From Blastococcus sp. (GTDB taxonomy: Bacteria > Actinomycetota > Actinomycetes > Mycobacteriales > Geodermatophilaceae), in assembly GCA_025965715.1 (NCBI GenBank), contig JAOPWJ010000022.1:1-57029 (forward strand): a DNA stretch of 57,029 nt. The letters run 5' to 3'. The notes beneath the pieces were generated by a model that had not been told where the DNA came from, made no database searches, and worked only from the letters and a program-made list of their open reading frames with translations. Position 1 is the first letter of the stretch. The number at the start of each line of letters is the position of its first letter. The position numbers were made by a program, and so were the translations under genes. This document shows, piece by piece, positions 25,968-33,976 of this stretch.

Positions 25968-26999
25968 TCAGCAGGTGTCGCCGCGCACCTGGCCCGGCGG
26001 AGCGAACTCGAGTCGGACGCCGTCGCCGCGCGGGATCAGGACGGCGGTCCCGTTCGCGCGCGTCCAGCTGACCGGCACCAGCAGGTACTGGTCTCCGGCC
26101 TGGAGCACCAGCTTGAGCCCGTCGTACCGGAAGCGGTAGGCGGCGTCGGGGTCCGCGCAGCGCACCTCGGTGACCCCCGCAACGGCCAGCCGCAGGCTCT
26201 TCTCGCTGTAGAGGACCGCATCGGCGGCGGTGGACAACCCCGCCTGGGTCTCCTCCGCCCGGCCGGTGCCGACGCCGATCGCGTAGCTGCCCACCGCCCA
26301 GAACAGGCCGATGGTCACCAGCAGGAAAGCGCAGCCCCATTCGGCCAGCACGCCGGTGCCGGTCGTCGTCCGCCCTGGGCGCCGGGGTGCGGCCGTGCGC
26401 AGCAGGTGCGCCCCGTAGGTCAGCAGGAGCACTCCGGCGGCCAGGCACAGCCCGGCGGCCTCGGGTCGGGCGGTGAACAACCGCCGACCGGCGAACAGCT
26501 CCAGCAGGGCGACGCCCAGCAGGAGCGCCCCCAGCCCGGTCGCGGCCGGAGCGAGCGCCCGCAGCGCCCGCCGGCGAGGGCCGGGGGGCAGCCGCTCGGT
26601 GAGCAAGCGGTTGAGCCAGAGGCCGACCAACCCGACCAGCGCCACCTCGGTCAGGGGGACGAAGAGCCCGTCGGCGCTGCGCACCAGGTAGTCGTTCGCC
26701 GTGAGGTCCAGCACCGTGTAGTTGACGCGGAAGTAGCGGAAGAACCCCGTCACGTGCAACCGGCCGAAGTAGAACAGCAGACCGGTCAGGACGGTCGTCG
26801 GCGCGAGGACCGCACCGGCGATCTTCAGCACACGGGGTAGCGCCTCGGCCGGTTCGTCGAGCAGATCCTCCTCGGCCACCGCCGTTGCCCCCGGGAGCGC
26901 CGGTTCGTGCCTGGGCGGCACAGGCACGGGCCTTGCTGGCTGCGGAACCGGCGGCGGCTCCGCCACCTCCTCGGAAGCGCGGATGTCGGCTGCCGTCAC
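25968..26999 (-). CDS. Five-helix membrane protein with C-terminal extracytoplasmic domain, unknown function
   Basis: A 343-residue protein. After a Pro/Glu-rich N-terminal cytoplasmic tail (about 1-55) there are five hydrophobic segments: VLKIAGAVLAPTTVLTGLLFYF, FVPLTEVALVGLVGLWL, ALAPAATGLGALLLGVALLELF, AAGLCLAAGVLLLTYGAHLL and WGCAFLLVTIGLFWAVGSYAI. About 110 soluble residues end it, with a Cys pair region (VRCADPD and terminal GDTC) and strands such as YRFRYDGLKLVLQAGDQYLLVPV. The GTG start overlaps the lipoprotein stop (GTGA), so the two are translated together and may form an envelope complex. Confidence 0.75.
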   Translation of the reverse strand: MTAADIRASEEVAEPPPVPQPARPVPVPPRHEPALPGATAVAEEDLLDEPAEALPRVLKIAGAVLAPTTVLTGLLFYFGRLHVTGFFRYFRVNYTVLDLTANDYLVRSADGLFVPLTEVALVGLVGLWLNRLLTERLPPGPRRRALRALAPAATGLGALLLGVALLELFAGRRLFTARPEAAGLCLAAGVLLLTYGAHLLRTAAPRRPGRTTTGTGVLAEWGCAFLLVTIGLFWAVGSYAIGVGTGRAEETQAGLSTAADAVLYSEKSLRLAVAGVTEVRCADPDAAYRFRYDGLKLVLQAGDQYLLVPVSWTRANGTAVLIPRGDGVRLEFAPPGQVRGDTC

Positions 27000-27658
27000 G
27001 GAGACTCGCCCGAGCCGTCCTCCAGCCCGCTGCACTCGGTGGTCACGACCACCGTCGTCCCGCGCTGCAGGTTCTCCACGCCGTCCCCGTCGGGGTCGGC
27101 CGCCGCCGGGCGGAAGGCGAGGGTGTCCACCGTGCAGACGCTGCGATCGGGGCCCTCGGGAACGAGCGGTGACTCGTCCAGGGCCAGGCAGGTCGAATCG
27201 CCCTTGCCGCCGCACCGATCCCGGAAGATGGCGTCGAGGGCGGAGAGCTCGCCGCCCTCGACGTCGAATGCCTCGATGTCGTACGGCGCCCCCGGCCGGC
27301 CCGGGCCCTCCTCGGCGGGTTCCGGCTCAGGTGCCGGCTGCGGTTCCGGCGCCGGCGGCGGCGGCGGGGCGGGTTGCGGTTCAGGTGCCGTGGCGGGCGT
27401 CTCCTCCGATCCCGTGCCCTCCGGCGCAGTTCCGCTCGACTCCGTGCCCGCCTCGGACCTGGCCTCAGCCGGGGCCTCGGACGTGGCCGCTGACGTAGGC
27501 GGGGCCGACGAGACCTCCGGCGGGGCGGAGCTGGTCTCCTCCTGCGCGGACGACGACTCAGCGGCGACGTCGAGCGGTCCGGGGCCGGCACCGCAGGAGA
27601 CGAGCGGAACGGCGAGCGCGATGCCGAGCAGCAGACGGACGGCTGGGCGACAGGTCAT
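26996..27658 (-). CDS. Proline-rich lipoprotein, unknown function
   Basis: A 220-residue protein. Residues 1-22 (MTCRPAVRLLLGIALAVPLVSC) form a lipoprotein signal with lipobox LVSC. A Ser/Ala/Thr-rich stretch and a Pro/Glu-rich linker of the PAPEPEP type (to about residue 115) follow, then a compact C-terminal domain with two likely disulfide pairs (DRCGGKGDSTC, SVCTVDT and TTECSG). The linker would lift the domain off the membrane. ATG 27658 has a strong CAGGAGG seven bases upstream. It is the first gene of a two-gene unit with the membrane protein. Confidence 0.78.
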   Translation of the reverse strand: MTCRPAVRLLLGIALAVPLVSCGAGPGPLDVAAESSSAQEETSSAPPEVSSAPPTSAATSEAPAEARSEAGTESSGTAPEGTGSEETPATAPEPQPAPPPPPAPEPQPAPEPEPAEEGPGRPGAPYDIEAFDVEGGELSALDAIFRDRCGGKGDSTCLALDESPLVPEGPDRSVCTVDTLAFRPAAADPDGDGVENLQRGTTVVVTTECSGLEDGSGESP

Positions 27659-27898
27659 GACGACCTCCTGACGGCCGGTGGCCGAGAACGCCACGGTTCT
27701 CCCGACCGTTCCCCGGGTCAAGAGAGCCGTCGACGCCGATCCAGTGTTCACCCGACGGCCTCATCGGGGGCTGGTCCGCCGGCCACCTCCCCCCGCCGGC
27801 CCGGCGGATGCCTCGGGACGGGCTCCCGGGTCGGGTCCAGGCCGTCGTCCTCGGTTACGAGGGCGGGCTGCGTCGTCCCGGGACGGCGCGCTGACCCA

Positions 27899-28396
27899 TC
27901 ACTCGGGACGTCGGCGCCTCCACCATGGGAACCGGCCACGCCCGGGAACGGCGCGAGGGGACGGCGGTGCCACCTCCGGCTCCTGCTCCGTGCGGGCGGC
28001 CCGCCATTGCGCGACCAGTGCCTCGACGTCGGCCAGGCCCGGCACGGGTGACCAGCGGCTCTCCTGCGGTCGGCGCCAGAACGCCTGCACGCGGACGTTG
28101 TAGTCCTCGGCCAGGGCGCGGACCGCGGCCTCCGAGGGGAGGGCGAGGGCGCGGCGGGGGAGGTCTTCGCGCTCCTTCCGCAGCGCCAGCCCCGGCGGGA
28201 GCATGCCGAAGACGTCGAGATTCTCCTGGCGGGCCTTGGCGAGCACCCACTCGTACGCGGACTCGTCGAGCGAACGACGGGGCAGGGGCTTGCCCGCGCC
28301 GGCCAGGTTGTCGAAGTCGCCCCGCTCCACACCGTGGGCGATCTGCGACTCGACCCAGGTCTCGTAGGACATCCCGGGTGGCTTCCGCTCGGTCAT
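27899..28396 (-). CDS. DUF1992 (DnaJ-homologue subfamily C member 28-like) domain protein
   Basis: A 165-residue protein with the conserved DUF1992 core near its N-terminus: ETWVESQIAHGVERGDFDNLAGAGKPLPRR, then WVLAKARQENLDVFGMLPPGLALRKEREDL. A basic, Trp/Arg-rich tail (GRFPWWRRRR) ends it. The role of the domain in bacteria is not established. ATG 28396 is chosen because the family motif follows closely; an in-frame ATG nine bases upstream is also possible. It diverges from the Nudix gene with only 53 bases between. Confidence 0.85.
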   Translation of the reverse strand: MTERKPPGMSYETWVESQIAHGVERGDFDNLAGAGKPLPRRSLDESAYEWVLAKARQENLDVFGMLPPGLALRKEREDLPRRALALPSEAAVRALAEDYNVRVQAFWRRPQESRWSPVPGLADVEALVAQWRAARTEQEPEVAPPSPRAVPGRGRFPWWRRRRPE

Positions 28397-28449
28397 CGCT
28401 TCCATGGTGCCCCGCGTGGGCCACCGCACCGGTCTGCGAGGCTCAGCGC

Positions 28450-28977
28450 GTGCGGACGACGAGCAGCCGAGAGGTCTACCGGAACGCCTGGATCCGGGTC
28501 CGCGAGGACGTCCTGGAGCGCGACGACGGTTCCGAGGGGCTGTACGGGGTCGTGGAACGCCCGGACTTCGGCCTGGTGATCCCGGCCGAGCGGAACGGCT
28601 TCTGGCTGGTGGAGCAGTTCCGCTATCCGCTGGGCCGCCGGTGCTGGGAGTTCCCGCAGGGCACCTGGAGCGAGGGCGACGGCGGGTCGGCCGAGGACCT
28701 CGCCCGGGCGGAGCTCGCCGAGGAGACCGGCCTGCGCGCCGCGGAACTCCGCCACCTCGGTCACCTGGACCTCGCGCCGGGGCTCTCCGACCAGGAGTTC
28801 GACGTCTGGCTGGCCACCGGGCTGGATCCCGGCCCGACCGCCCGCGAGGCCACCGAGTCAGACATGCGTCAGCAGTTCGTGTCCGACTCCGAGCTGCGAC
28901 AGATGATCCGGACCGGCCGGTTCACCGACGGACCCTCGCTGGCCGCATACGGCCTCCTGCTCCTCGACCGGGTCTGA
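28450..28977 (+). CDS. Nudix hydrolase, ADP-ribose pyrophosphatase-like
   Basis: A 175-residue Nudix protein resembling NDP-sugar/ADP-ribose pyrophosphatases: VYRNAWIRVREDVLERDDG, GFWLVEQFRYPLGRRCWEFPQGT, then the Nudix box around residues 75-97. The box reads GTW...AELAEETGL, so the usual Arg of REUXEE is Ala while both metal-binding glutamates remain, which may lower or change activity. GTG 28450 is preceded by GAGG. It cleaves nucleoside diphosphates linked to another group; the particular substrate is unknown. Confidence 0.88.
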   Translation: MRTTSSREVYRNAWIRVREDVLERDDGSEGLYGVVERPDFGLVIPAERNGFWLVEQFRYPLGRRCWEFPQGTWSEGDGGSAEDLARAELAEETGLRAAELRHLGHLDLAPGLSDQEFDVWLATGLDPGPTAREATESDMRQQFVSDSELRQMIRTGRFTDGPSLAAYGLLLLDRV

Positions 28978-29096
28978 GGCGGCGGCCACGCCGACCGCCA
29001 CGCCGACCGCCACCCGCGGGCATCGGCGGTCGACGGCAGGACCACGTGCTCGTCTGGGGCCTGGACGGAACGACGTGAGCGAGATCCCACACTCTT

Positions 29097-29110
29097 CCCT
29101 TACGTAAGGG
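29097..29110. promoter_or_regulatory. Perfect 14-bp palindrome CCCTTACGTAAGGG, candidate MerR operator
   Basis: This palindrome lies 94 bases before the sulP start, in the 226-base gap after the Nudix gene. The downstream two-gene unit ends with a MerR-family regulator, and MerR proteins bind such dyads between promoter elements. No textbook -35/-10 pair is obvious around it, so the exact promoter is unresolved. Autoregulation is an inference. Confidence 0.55.
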
Positions 29111-29203
29111 TCGACGCTGGGGAACACTGGCCCGAACCGCCCTCGCGTCGGCACCGCCACGCGAGCGTCCGCCACGCCGTCCGCGTGCTCCAGAAGAGAA
29201 GCG

Positions 29204-30673
29204 ATGTCCTCCTTGCCGTCCCTGTCCCGACCCGCCTGGCTCTCGCCGAGGGTCGCCCGCACCGAGGTGCTCGCCGGCCTCGTCGTCGCGCTCGCCCTGA
29301 TCCCCGAGGCGATCAGCTTCTCGATCCTGGCCGGCGTCGATCCGCGGGTCGGCCTGTTCGCCTCGTTCACAATGGCCGTCGTCATCGCCTTCACCGGTGG
29401 TCGGCCCGCGATGATCAGTGCCGCGACCGGCGCGGTCGCGCTGGTGGTCGCACCACTGGTCAGGGAGCACGGCCTCGACTATCTGCTGGTCGCCGTCATC
29501 CTGGGCGGGGTCTTCCAGATCCTGCTCGCAATGTGCGGGTTCGCCCGACTCATGCGGTTCATCCCGCACAGCGTCATGGTCGGCTTCGTCAACGCGCTGG
29601 CGATCCTCATCTTCACCGCGCAGCTGCCTCAGCTGGTCGACGTCCCCTGGCTCGTCTATCCCATGGTGGCCGCGGGGCTGGCGATCATCTTCCTGTTGCC
29701 TCGCGTGACGAGGTCGGTTCCGGCCCCGCTGATCGCGATCGTCGTCCTCACGCTGGTGGTGGTGGCCACGGGCCTCGACCTGCCGGATGTCGGTGGCGAG
29801 GGCCAGCTGCCCGACAGCCTGCCGTTCCTCGTCCTGCCCGACGTGCCGTTCACGGTCGAGACACTCCGCATCGTCACCCCCTACGCCCTGGGCGTCGCCT
29901 TCGTCGGCCTGATGGAGTCACTGATGACGGCGAAGCTGGTCGACGACCTCACCGACACGCACTCGAACAAGACGCGCGAGTCCTGGGGCCAGGGCGTGGC
30001 CAACATCGTCACCGGCTTCTTCGGCGGCATGGGCGGCTGCGCCATGATCGGCCAGACGATGATCAACGTGAAGTCCGGCGCACGCACGCGGCTGTCGACC
30101 TTCCTCGCCGGCGTCTTCCTGCTGATCCTGGTCGTCGTCCTCGGCGATGTCGTCAGCATCATCCCGATGGCCGCGCTGGTGGCCGTGATGATCTTCGTGT
30201 CGATCGCGACCTTCGACTGGCACAGCCTGCGCACCCTCTCCACGATGCCGAAGAGCGAGACGACCGTGATGCTGTCCACGGTCGCGGTCACCCTGGCCAC
30301 CCAGAACCTGGCCATCGGCGTCGGGATCGGCGTCCTGGTGGCCTGTGTGCTGTTCGCCCAGCGCATCGCCCACCTCGTCGAGGTCAGCCGCGTGGAAGAG
30401 CCCGATGGCACCGTGCGGTACACCGTCGACGGCGCGCTGTTCTTCGCCTCGAGCAACGACCTCTACACGCAGTTCGAGTACGCCCACGATCCGCACGAGG
30501 TGGTGATCGACCTGTCGAACGCGCACGTGTGGGACGCCTCGACGGTCGCCGCCCTCGACGCCATCACGCACAAGTACCAGACGCGCGGCAAGAGCGTCGA
30601 GATCATCGGCCTGAACGAGCACTCCTCCGACCGTTACGAGCGGCACACCGGCCAGCTCTCCGGGGGGCACTGA
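29204..30673 (+). CDS. SulP/SLC26-family anion transporter with C-terminal STAS domain
   Basis: A 489-residue inner-membrane transporter. About ten to twelve hydrophobic segments fill residues 20-385 (for example TEVLAGLVVALALIPEAISFSILAG, the SLC26 substrate-site region, and GVAFVGLMESLMTAKLVDDLTDTHSNKTRE, a SulP signature). A STAS domain covers about 400-480 (VDGALFFASSNDLYTQFEY, VVIDLSNAHVWDASTVAALDAI). Substrates in the family include sulfate, bicarbonate and dicarboxylates; this short branch is often bicarbonate- or sulfate-type, so no choice is made. The stop overlaps the merR start (TGATG). Confidence 0.93.
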   Translation: MSSLPSLSRPAWLSPRVARTEVLAGLVVALALIPEAISFSILAGVDPRVGLFASFTMAVVIAFTGGRPAMISAATGAVALVVAPLVREHGLDYLLVAVILGGVFQILLAMCGFARLMRFIPHSVMVGFVNALAILIFTAQLPQLVDVPWLVYPMVAAGLAIIFLLPRVTRSVPAPLIAIVVLTLVVVATGLDLPDVGGEGQLPDSLPFLVLPDVPFTVETLRIVTPYALGVAFVGLMESLMTAKLVDDLTDTHSNKTRESWGQGVANIVTGFFGGMGGCAMIGQTMINVKSGARTRLSTFLAGVFLLILVVVLGDVVSIIPMAALVAVMIFVSIATFDWHSLRTLSTMPKSETTVMLSTVAVTLATQNLAIGVGIGVLVACVLFAQRIAHLVEVSRVEEPDGTVRYTVDGALFFASSNDLYTQFEYAHDPHEVVIDLSNAHVWDASTVAALDAITHKYQTRGKSVEIIGLNEHSSDRYERHTGQLSGGH

Positions 30674-31071
30674 TGCAGCCGACCGGCCGGGTGGGGCTGC
30701 TGCAGATCGGCCAGGTCGCCGAGCGCACCGGGCTGAGCCTGCGCACCATTCGCTTCTACGAGGAGAACGGGCTGGTCCAGCCGACCACCCGGACCGGCGG
30801 CGGGTTCCGGCTCTACAGCGAGGACGACGTCGCGCGCCTGGAGGTCATCAAGCGGATGAAACCCCTCGGTTTCCGCCTCGAGGAGATGCAGGAGCTGCTG
30901 ACCCTGCTGGCCGACCTGGCCCGGACCCCGGACGACGAGGCGCTCATCGACCGGCTCCGGATGTTCCACGAGGCGGCGAGCGCGAGGGTCCGGGCGCTGC
31001 GCGAGCAGCTGGCCGTCGCCGAGGGGTTCGCGGCCACGCTCGCCGATCACCTGGAGTCATCGGCGCGCTGA
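30673..31071 (+). CDS. MerR-family transcriptional regulator
   Basis: A 132-residue regulator. The winged helix-turn-helix is at about 8-75 (LQIGQVAERTGLSLRTIRFYEENGLVQPT, GFRLYSEDDVARLEVIKRMKPLGFRLEEM) and is followed by a coiled dimerisation helix. There is no Cys cluster in the C-terminal part, so it is not a classic metal or redox sensor; the effector is unknown. The ATG overlaps the sulP stop, so it is coupled to the transporter and probably controls it through the palindrome at 29097-29110. Confidence 0.9.
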   Translation: MQPTGRVGLLQIGQVAERTGLSLRTIRFYEENGLVQPTTRTGGGFRLYSEDDVARLEVIKRMKPLGFRLEEMQELLTLLADLARTPDDEALIDRLRMFHEAASARVRALREQLAVAEGFAATLADHLESSAR

Positions 31072-31143
31072 GCCAGGTCTCGATCGGGTGACGAGTGCCG
31101 CCGTCGGGCTGCCCCGGTTCCGGCGGCCCAGCAGGCTGTCGAG

Positions 31144-32157
31144 GTGCGTCTGTCCGCCCCGGGCCTGCCGGGCCTTCCGCCCGAGCTGGCCGGACCGGTG
31201 GCGGTGGAGCTGGCCAGGCCGGTGAAGGAGATCCCACCGGCGCACGCCCTGCCCGGTGGCTGCGTCTACGAGCCCAAGTGGGACGGCTACCGGCTGGTGA
31301 TCGTCCGGCAGGCCGGGTCCACGCGCCTGTGGTCCAAGCAGGGCCGCGACCTCACCGACCGGTTCCCCGACGTCGCCGCCGCCGCGATCGCCCAGGTGCC
31401 CGCGGGCACCGTGGTCGACGGCGAGGTCGTCATCTGGAACGGCGACAGGCTGGACTTCGGCCTGCTGCAGCGCCGCATGGTCACCGCGGCGAGCCGGATC
31501 GGCGGGCTGGTGGCCGCCTCGCCGGCGTCCTACGTCGCCTTCGATCTGCTGGCCGCCGGCGGAGCCGATCTCCGCGGCGAACGGCTGGCGCGCCGCCGGA
31601 CGGCGCTGGAGGCCCTGGCCGAGCGGTGGGCGCCGCCGCTGCAGCTGTCGCCGTCCACGTCGGATCCCGCCGAGGCGCTGCGCTGGTTCGAGGACTTCCG
31701 CCATGCCGGGGTCGAAGGGCTGGTGGCCAAGGGGGCCGGTACGCGCTATGCGCCCGGCCGCCGGGAGTGGCTGAAGGTCAAGTCGTGGGAGAGCACCGAG
31801 GTCGTCGCCGGCGGGGTCATCGGGCCGATCGGCGCCCCGAGCCAGCTCGTGGCCGGTCGCTACCGGGACGGCGAACTGGTCGTCGTGGGCCGCACGGGCC
31901 CCTTGTCACCCGCTCAGTCCGCGGAGCTGGCCGCCGTCCTCCGGCCGGCCGACGGGCTCCACCCCTGGCCCGACCGGATCGGCACCGGCGCCTTCGGCGG
32001 CGGGCGGCTGTCGGTGCCGCTCACGCGCATCGCGCCGACCACGGTGGTGGAGATCAGCGCGGACGCCGCTCTGCAGGCAGGGGTATTCCGTCATCCGCTG
32101 CGGTTCCTGCGGGTACGCCCCGACCTGCGCCCGGAGGATCTCCCGCCGATCAGCTGA
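31144..32157 (+). CDS. ATP-dependent DNA ligase (LigC/LigD ligase-domain type)
   Basis: A 337-residue ATP-dependent ligase. Motif I is EPKWDGYR with nucleotidyl-accepting Lys45, motif III is YVAFDLLA, motif IV EGLVAKG and motif V WLKVK. An OB-fold C-terminal domain (about 225-330) ends in GVFRHPLRFLRVRPDL. Actinobacterial relatives work beside the NAD-dependent LigA in repair or nonhomologous end joining. No Ku, polymerase or nuclease domain is fused or adjacent. GTG 31144 lacks a good ribosome site, so the start is less sure. Confidence 0.92.
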   Translation: MRLSAPGLPGLPPELAGPVAVELARPVKEIPPAHALPGGCVYEPKWDGYRLVIVRQAGSTRLWSKQGRDLTDRFPDVAAAAIAQVPAGTVVDGEVVIWNGDRLDFGLLQRRMVTAASRIGGLVAASPASYVAFDLLAAGGADLRGERLARRRTALEALAERWAPPLQLSPSTSDPAEALRWFEDFRHAGVEGLVAKGAGTRYAPGRREWLKVKSWESTEVVAGGVIGPIGAPSQLVAGRYRDGELVVVGRTGPLSPAQSAELAAVLRPADGLHPWPDRIGTGAFGGGRLSVPLTRIAPTTVVEISADAALQAGVFRHPLRFLRVRPDLRPEDLPPIS

Positions 32158-32228
32158 CCGGATGCTCCCGTGCGGCCGTTCCATCAGCAGAAGGAGCCGG
32201 CCCGAGGGCAGTGCTCGGAACGCGCCCG

Positions 32229-33140
32229 TCAGTGCATCGTCAGGCCGCGCCGGCTGAGCACCCGCCGCTCCAGGGGAGCGAAGATCAGCAGCTCGATGGC
32301 GACGCCGACCACGAGGATGAGCGTGATCGAGGTGATCACCAGGGACATCTGCGACAGCTCGCGGCCCATGTTGAGCAGCTGACCGAGCCCCTGACCGAGA
32401 GCAGGCGAGTACGTGATGAGCTCGGCAGCCATCAGCGAGCGCCAGGCGAACGCCCAGCCCTGCCGAAGGCCGCCCAGGTAGCCCGGCAGCGCGGCCGGCA
32501 GCAGCACGTACCGGGTGCGAGCGAGGGCCGAGAGCCCCAGCACCCGACCGACCCGGTCGAAGAGCGGCGGCACCTGCTTCATGCCGCTGAGCAGACCGTT
32601 GGCGATCGACGGCACGGCACCCAGCAGGACGACGGTGTAGATGGCCGCGTTCGTCAGGCCGAACCAGATGATCGCGGCCGGCACCCAGGCGACCGACGGC
32701 AGGCTCTGCAGTCCGCTGACGATCGGCCCGATCGCAGCGCGCAGCCACCGGCTCCACCACATGGCCAGGCCGAGCACCGTGCCGATCAGCAGCGACAGGG
32801 CGAAGCCGCTCGCCCCTCGGCTGAGGCTCGTCCAGATGGCCTCGCCGGCACGCCCGTCGACCACCGTGCCCGTGAAGGTGGCCCAGACGCGGGCCGGCGG
32901 CGGCAGGGCGTAGGCCGGCTTGATCCCAGCCAGGACGGCGAGCTGCCAGACACCCACGAGCACCGCGAGGAAGACGAGCGGCGGCAGCACCGATCGCAGG
33001 AAGACGCGGCCGGGGCCGGGACGGGGCGGCAGCTGCACGCCGGCGTCGAGGGCGTCGAGGCCCGCGACGACCGCGCGCTCCTCCTGATCGGCCGCCGCCC
33101 CGCGCCGGATGCGGTCCCTGCGCTGCAGGTCAGTGGCCAT
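32229..33140 (-). CDS. ABC transporter permease, SsuC/TauC/NrtB type
   Basis: A 303-residue permease for an oxyanion/sulfonate-type importer. About 60 hydrophilic N-terminal residues precede six hydrophobic segments and the EAA coupling loop (around LLPAALPGYLGGLRQGWAFAWRSLMAAELI). The block GLQSLPSVAWVPAAIIWFGLTNAAIYTVVLLGAVPSIANG is typical of the nitrate/taurine/sulfonate group. ATG 33140 follows GAGGAG and overlaps the ATPase gene end by eleven bases. The operon order is binding protein, ATPase, permease. Confidence 0.92.
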   Translation of the reverse strand: MATDLQRRDRIRRGAAADQEERAVVAGLDALDAGVQLPPRPGPGRVFLRSVLPPLVFLAVLVGVWQLAVLAGIKPAYALPPPARVWATFTGTVVDGRAGEAIWTSLSRGASGFALSLLIGTVLGLAMWWSRWLRAAIGPIVSGLQSLPSVAWVPAAIIWFGLTNAAIYTVVLLGAVPSIANGLLSGMKQVPPLFDRVGRVLGLSALARTRYVLLPAALPGYLGGLRQGWAFAWRSLMAAELITYSPALGQGLGQLLNMGRELSQMSLVITSITLILVVGVAIELLIFAPLERRVLSRRGLTMH

Positions 33141-33942
33141 GGCGGCTGATCTCCTCGTGCAGCTCGCGGGTGATCTCCGCGGCGAGTGAACTGACCCCGG
33201 GCGACTCGATGGTGCGCGGCTGCGCAATGTCGACCTGCCACTGTCGGACGATGCGGCCCGGCCGGGAGCCCATGAGGACGACGCGCTGACCCAGCCGTGC
33301 CGCCTCGCGCACGTTGTGCGTGACGAAGACGACCGACAGGCCCTGTTCGGACCACACGCGGGTCAGCTCCTGGTGGAGCACGTCCCGGGTGATGGCGTCC
33401 AGCGCGGCGAACGGCTCGTCCATGAGCAGGACGGAGCTGTCCTGGGCCAGCGACCGGGCGAGCGCCACCCGCTGGCGCATGCCGCCGGACAGCTCGTGCA
33501 CCCGCTTGCCCTCCTGACCCCCCAGGTTGACCAGGTCCAGCAGGCGGGAGGCCTCGGCGCGGCGCTCGCCCCGGCCGACGCCCCGGGCGCGGAGCGCGAG
33601 CTCCACGTTTCCCGCGGCGGTCAGCCAGGGCAGCAGGGCCGGCTCCTGGAACATGAGCGCCGGCCGCTTCGCCGACACCTCGATCCGGCCGGCGGTCGGC
33701 TCGGTCAGTCCGGCGATCAGGTTGAGCAGAGTCGACTTCCCGCAGCCCGATGCCCCCACGAGGCAGACGAACTCCCCGGCGGCGACGGTCAGGTCGACCC
33801 CGTCGAGCACGGCGGGACGGTCCCGCTCGAAGCGCTGCGAGACCCCCTCCACCCGCACCGCGGCCCGGGCCGGGGCGGGGGCGCGGGAGACCCGCGCCCC
33901 CGCCGGCACCAGGATCTCGGCGATATGCGGCTGAGCAGTCAT
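33130..33942 (-). CDS. ABC transporter ATP-binding protein, SsuB/TauB/NrtD type
   Basis: A 270-residue ATPase with Walker A GASGCGKST, Q-loop MFQEPALLPWLTAAGNV, signature LSGGMRQR, Walker B LLMDEPFAALD and the switch His in VTHNVREAARLG. The Q-loop wording and the C-terminal SRPGRI are typical of nitrate/sulfonate/taurine importers. It couples ATP hydrolysis to the adjacent permease. An N-terminal extension of about 28 residues precedes the domain. It starts 34 bases after the binding-protein gene. Confidence 0.93.
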   Translation of the reverse strand: MTAQPHIAEILVPAGARVSRAPAPARAAVRVEGVSQRFERDRPAVLDGVDLTVAAGEFVCLVGASGCGKSTLLNLIAGLTEPTAGRIEVSAKRPALMFQEPALLPWLTAAGNVELALRARGVGRGERRAEASRLLDLVNLGGQEGKRVHELSGGMRQRVALARSLAQDSSVLLMDEPFAALDAITRDVLHQELTRVWSEQGLSVVFVTHNVREAARLGQRVVLMGSRPGRIVRQWQVDIAQPRTIESPGVSSLAAEITRELHEEISRHGH

Positions 33943-33976
33943 CGCGGCGTCCCCCTCCTGATCCTGATCGGGTCCC

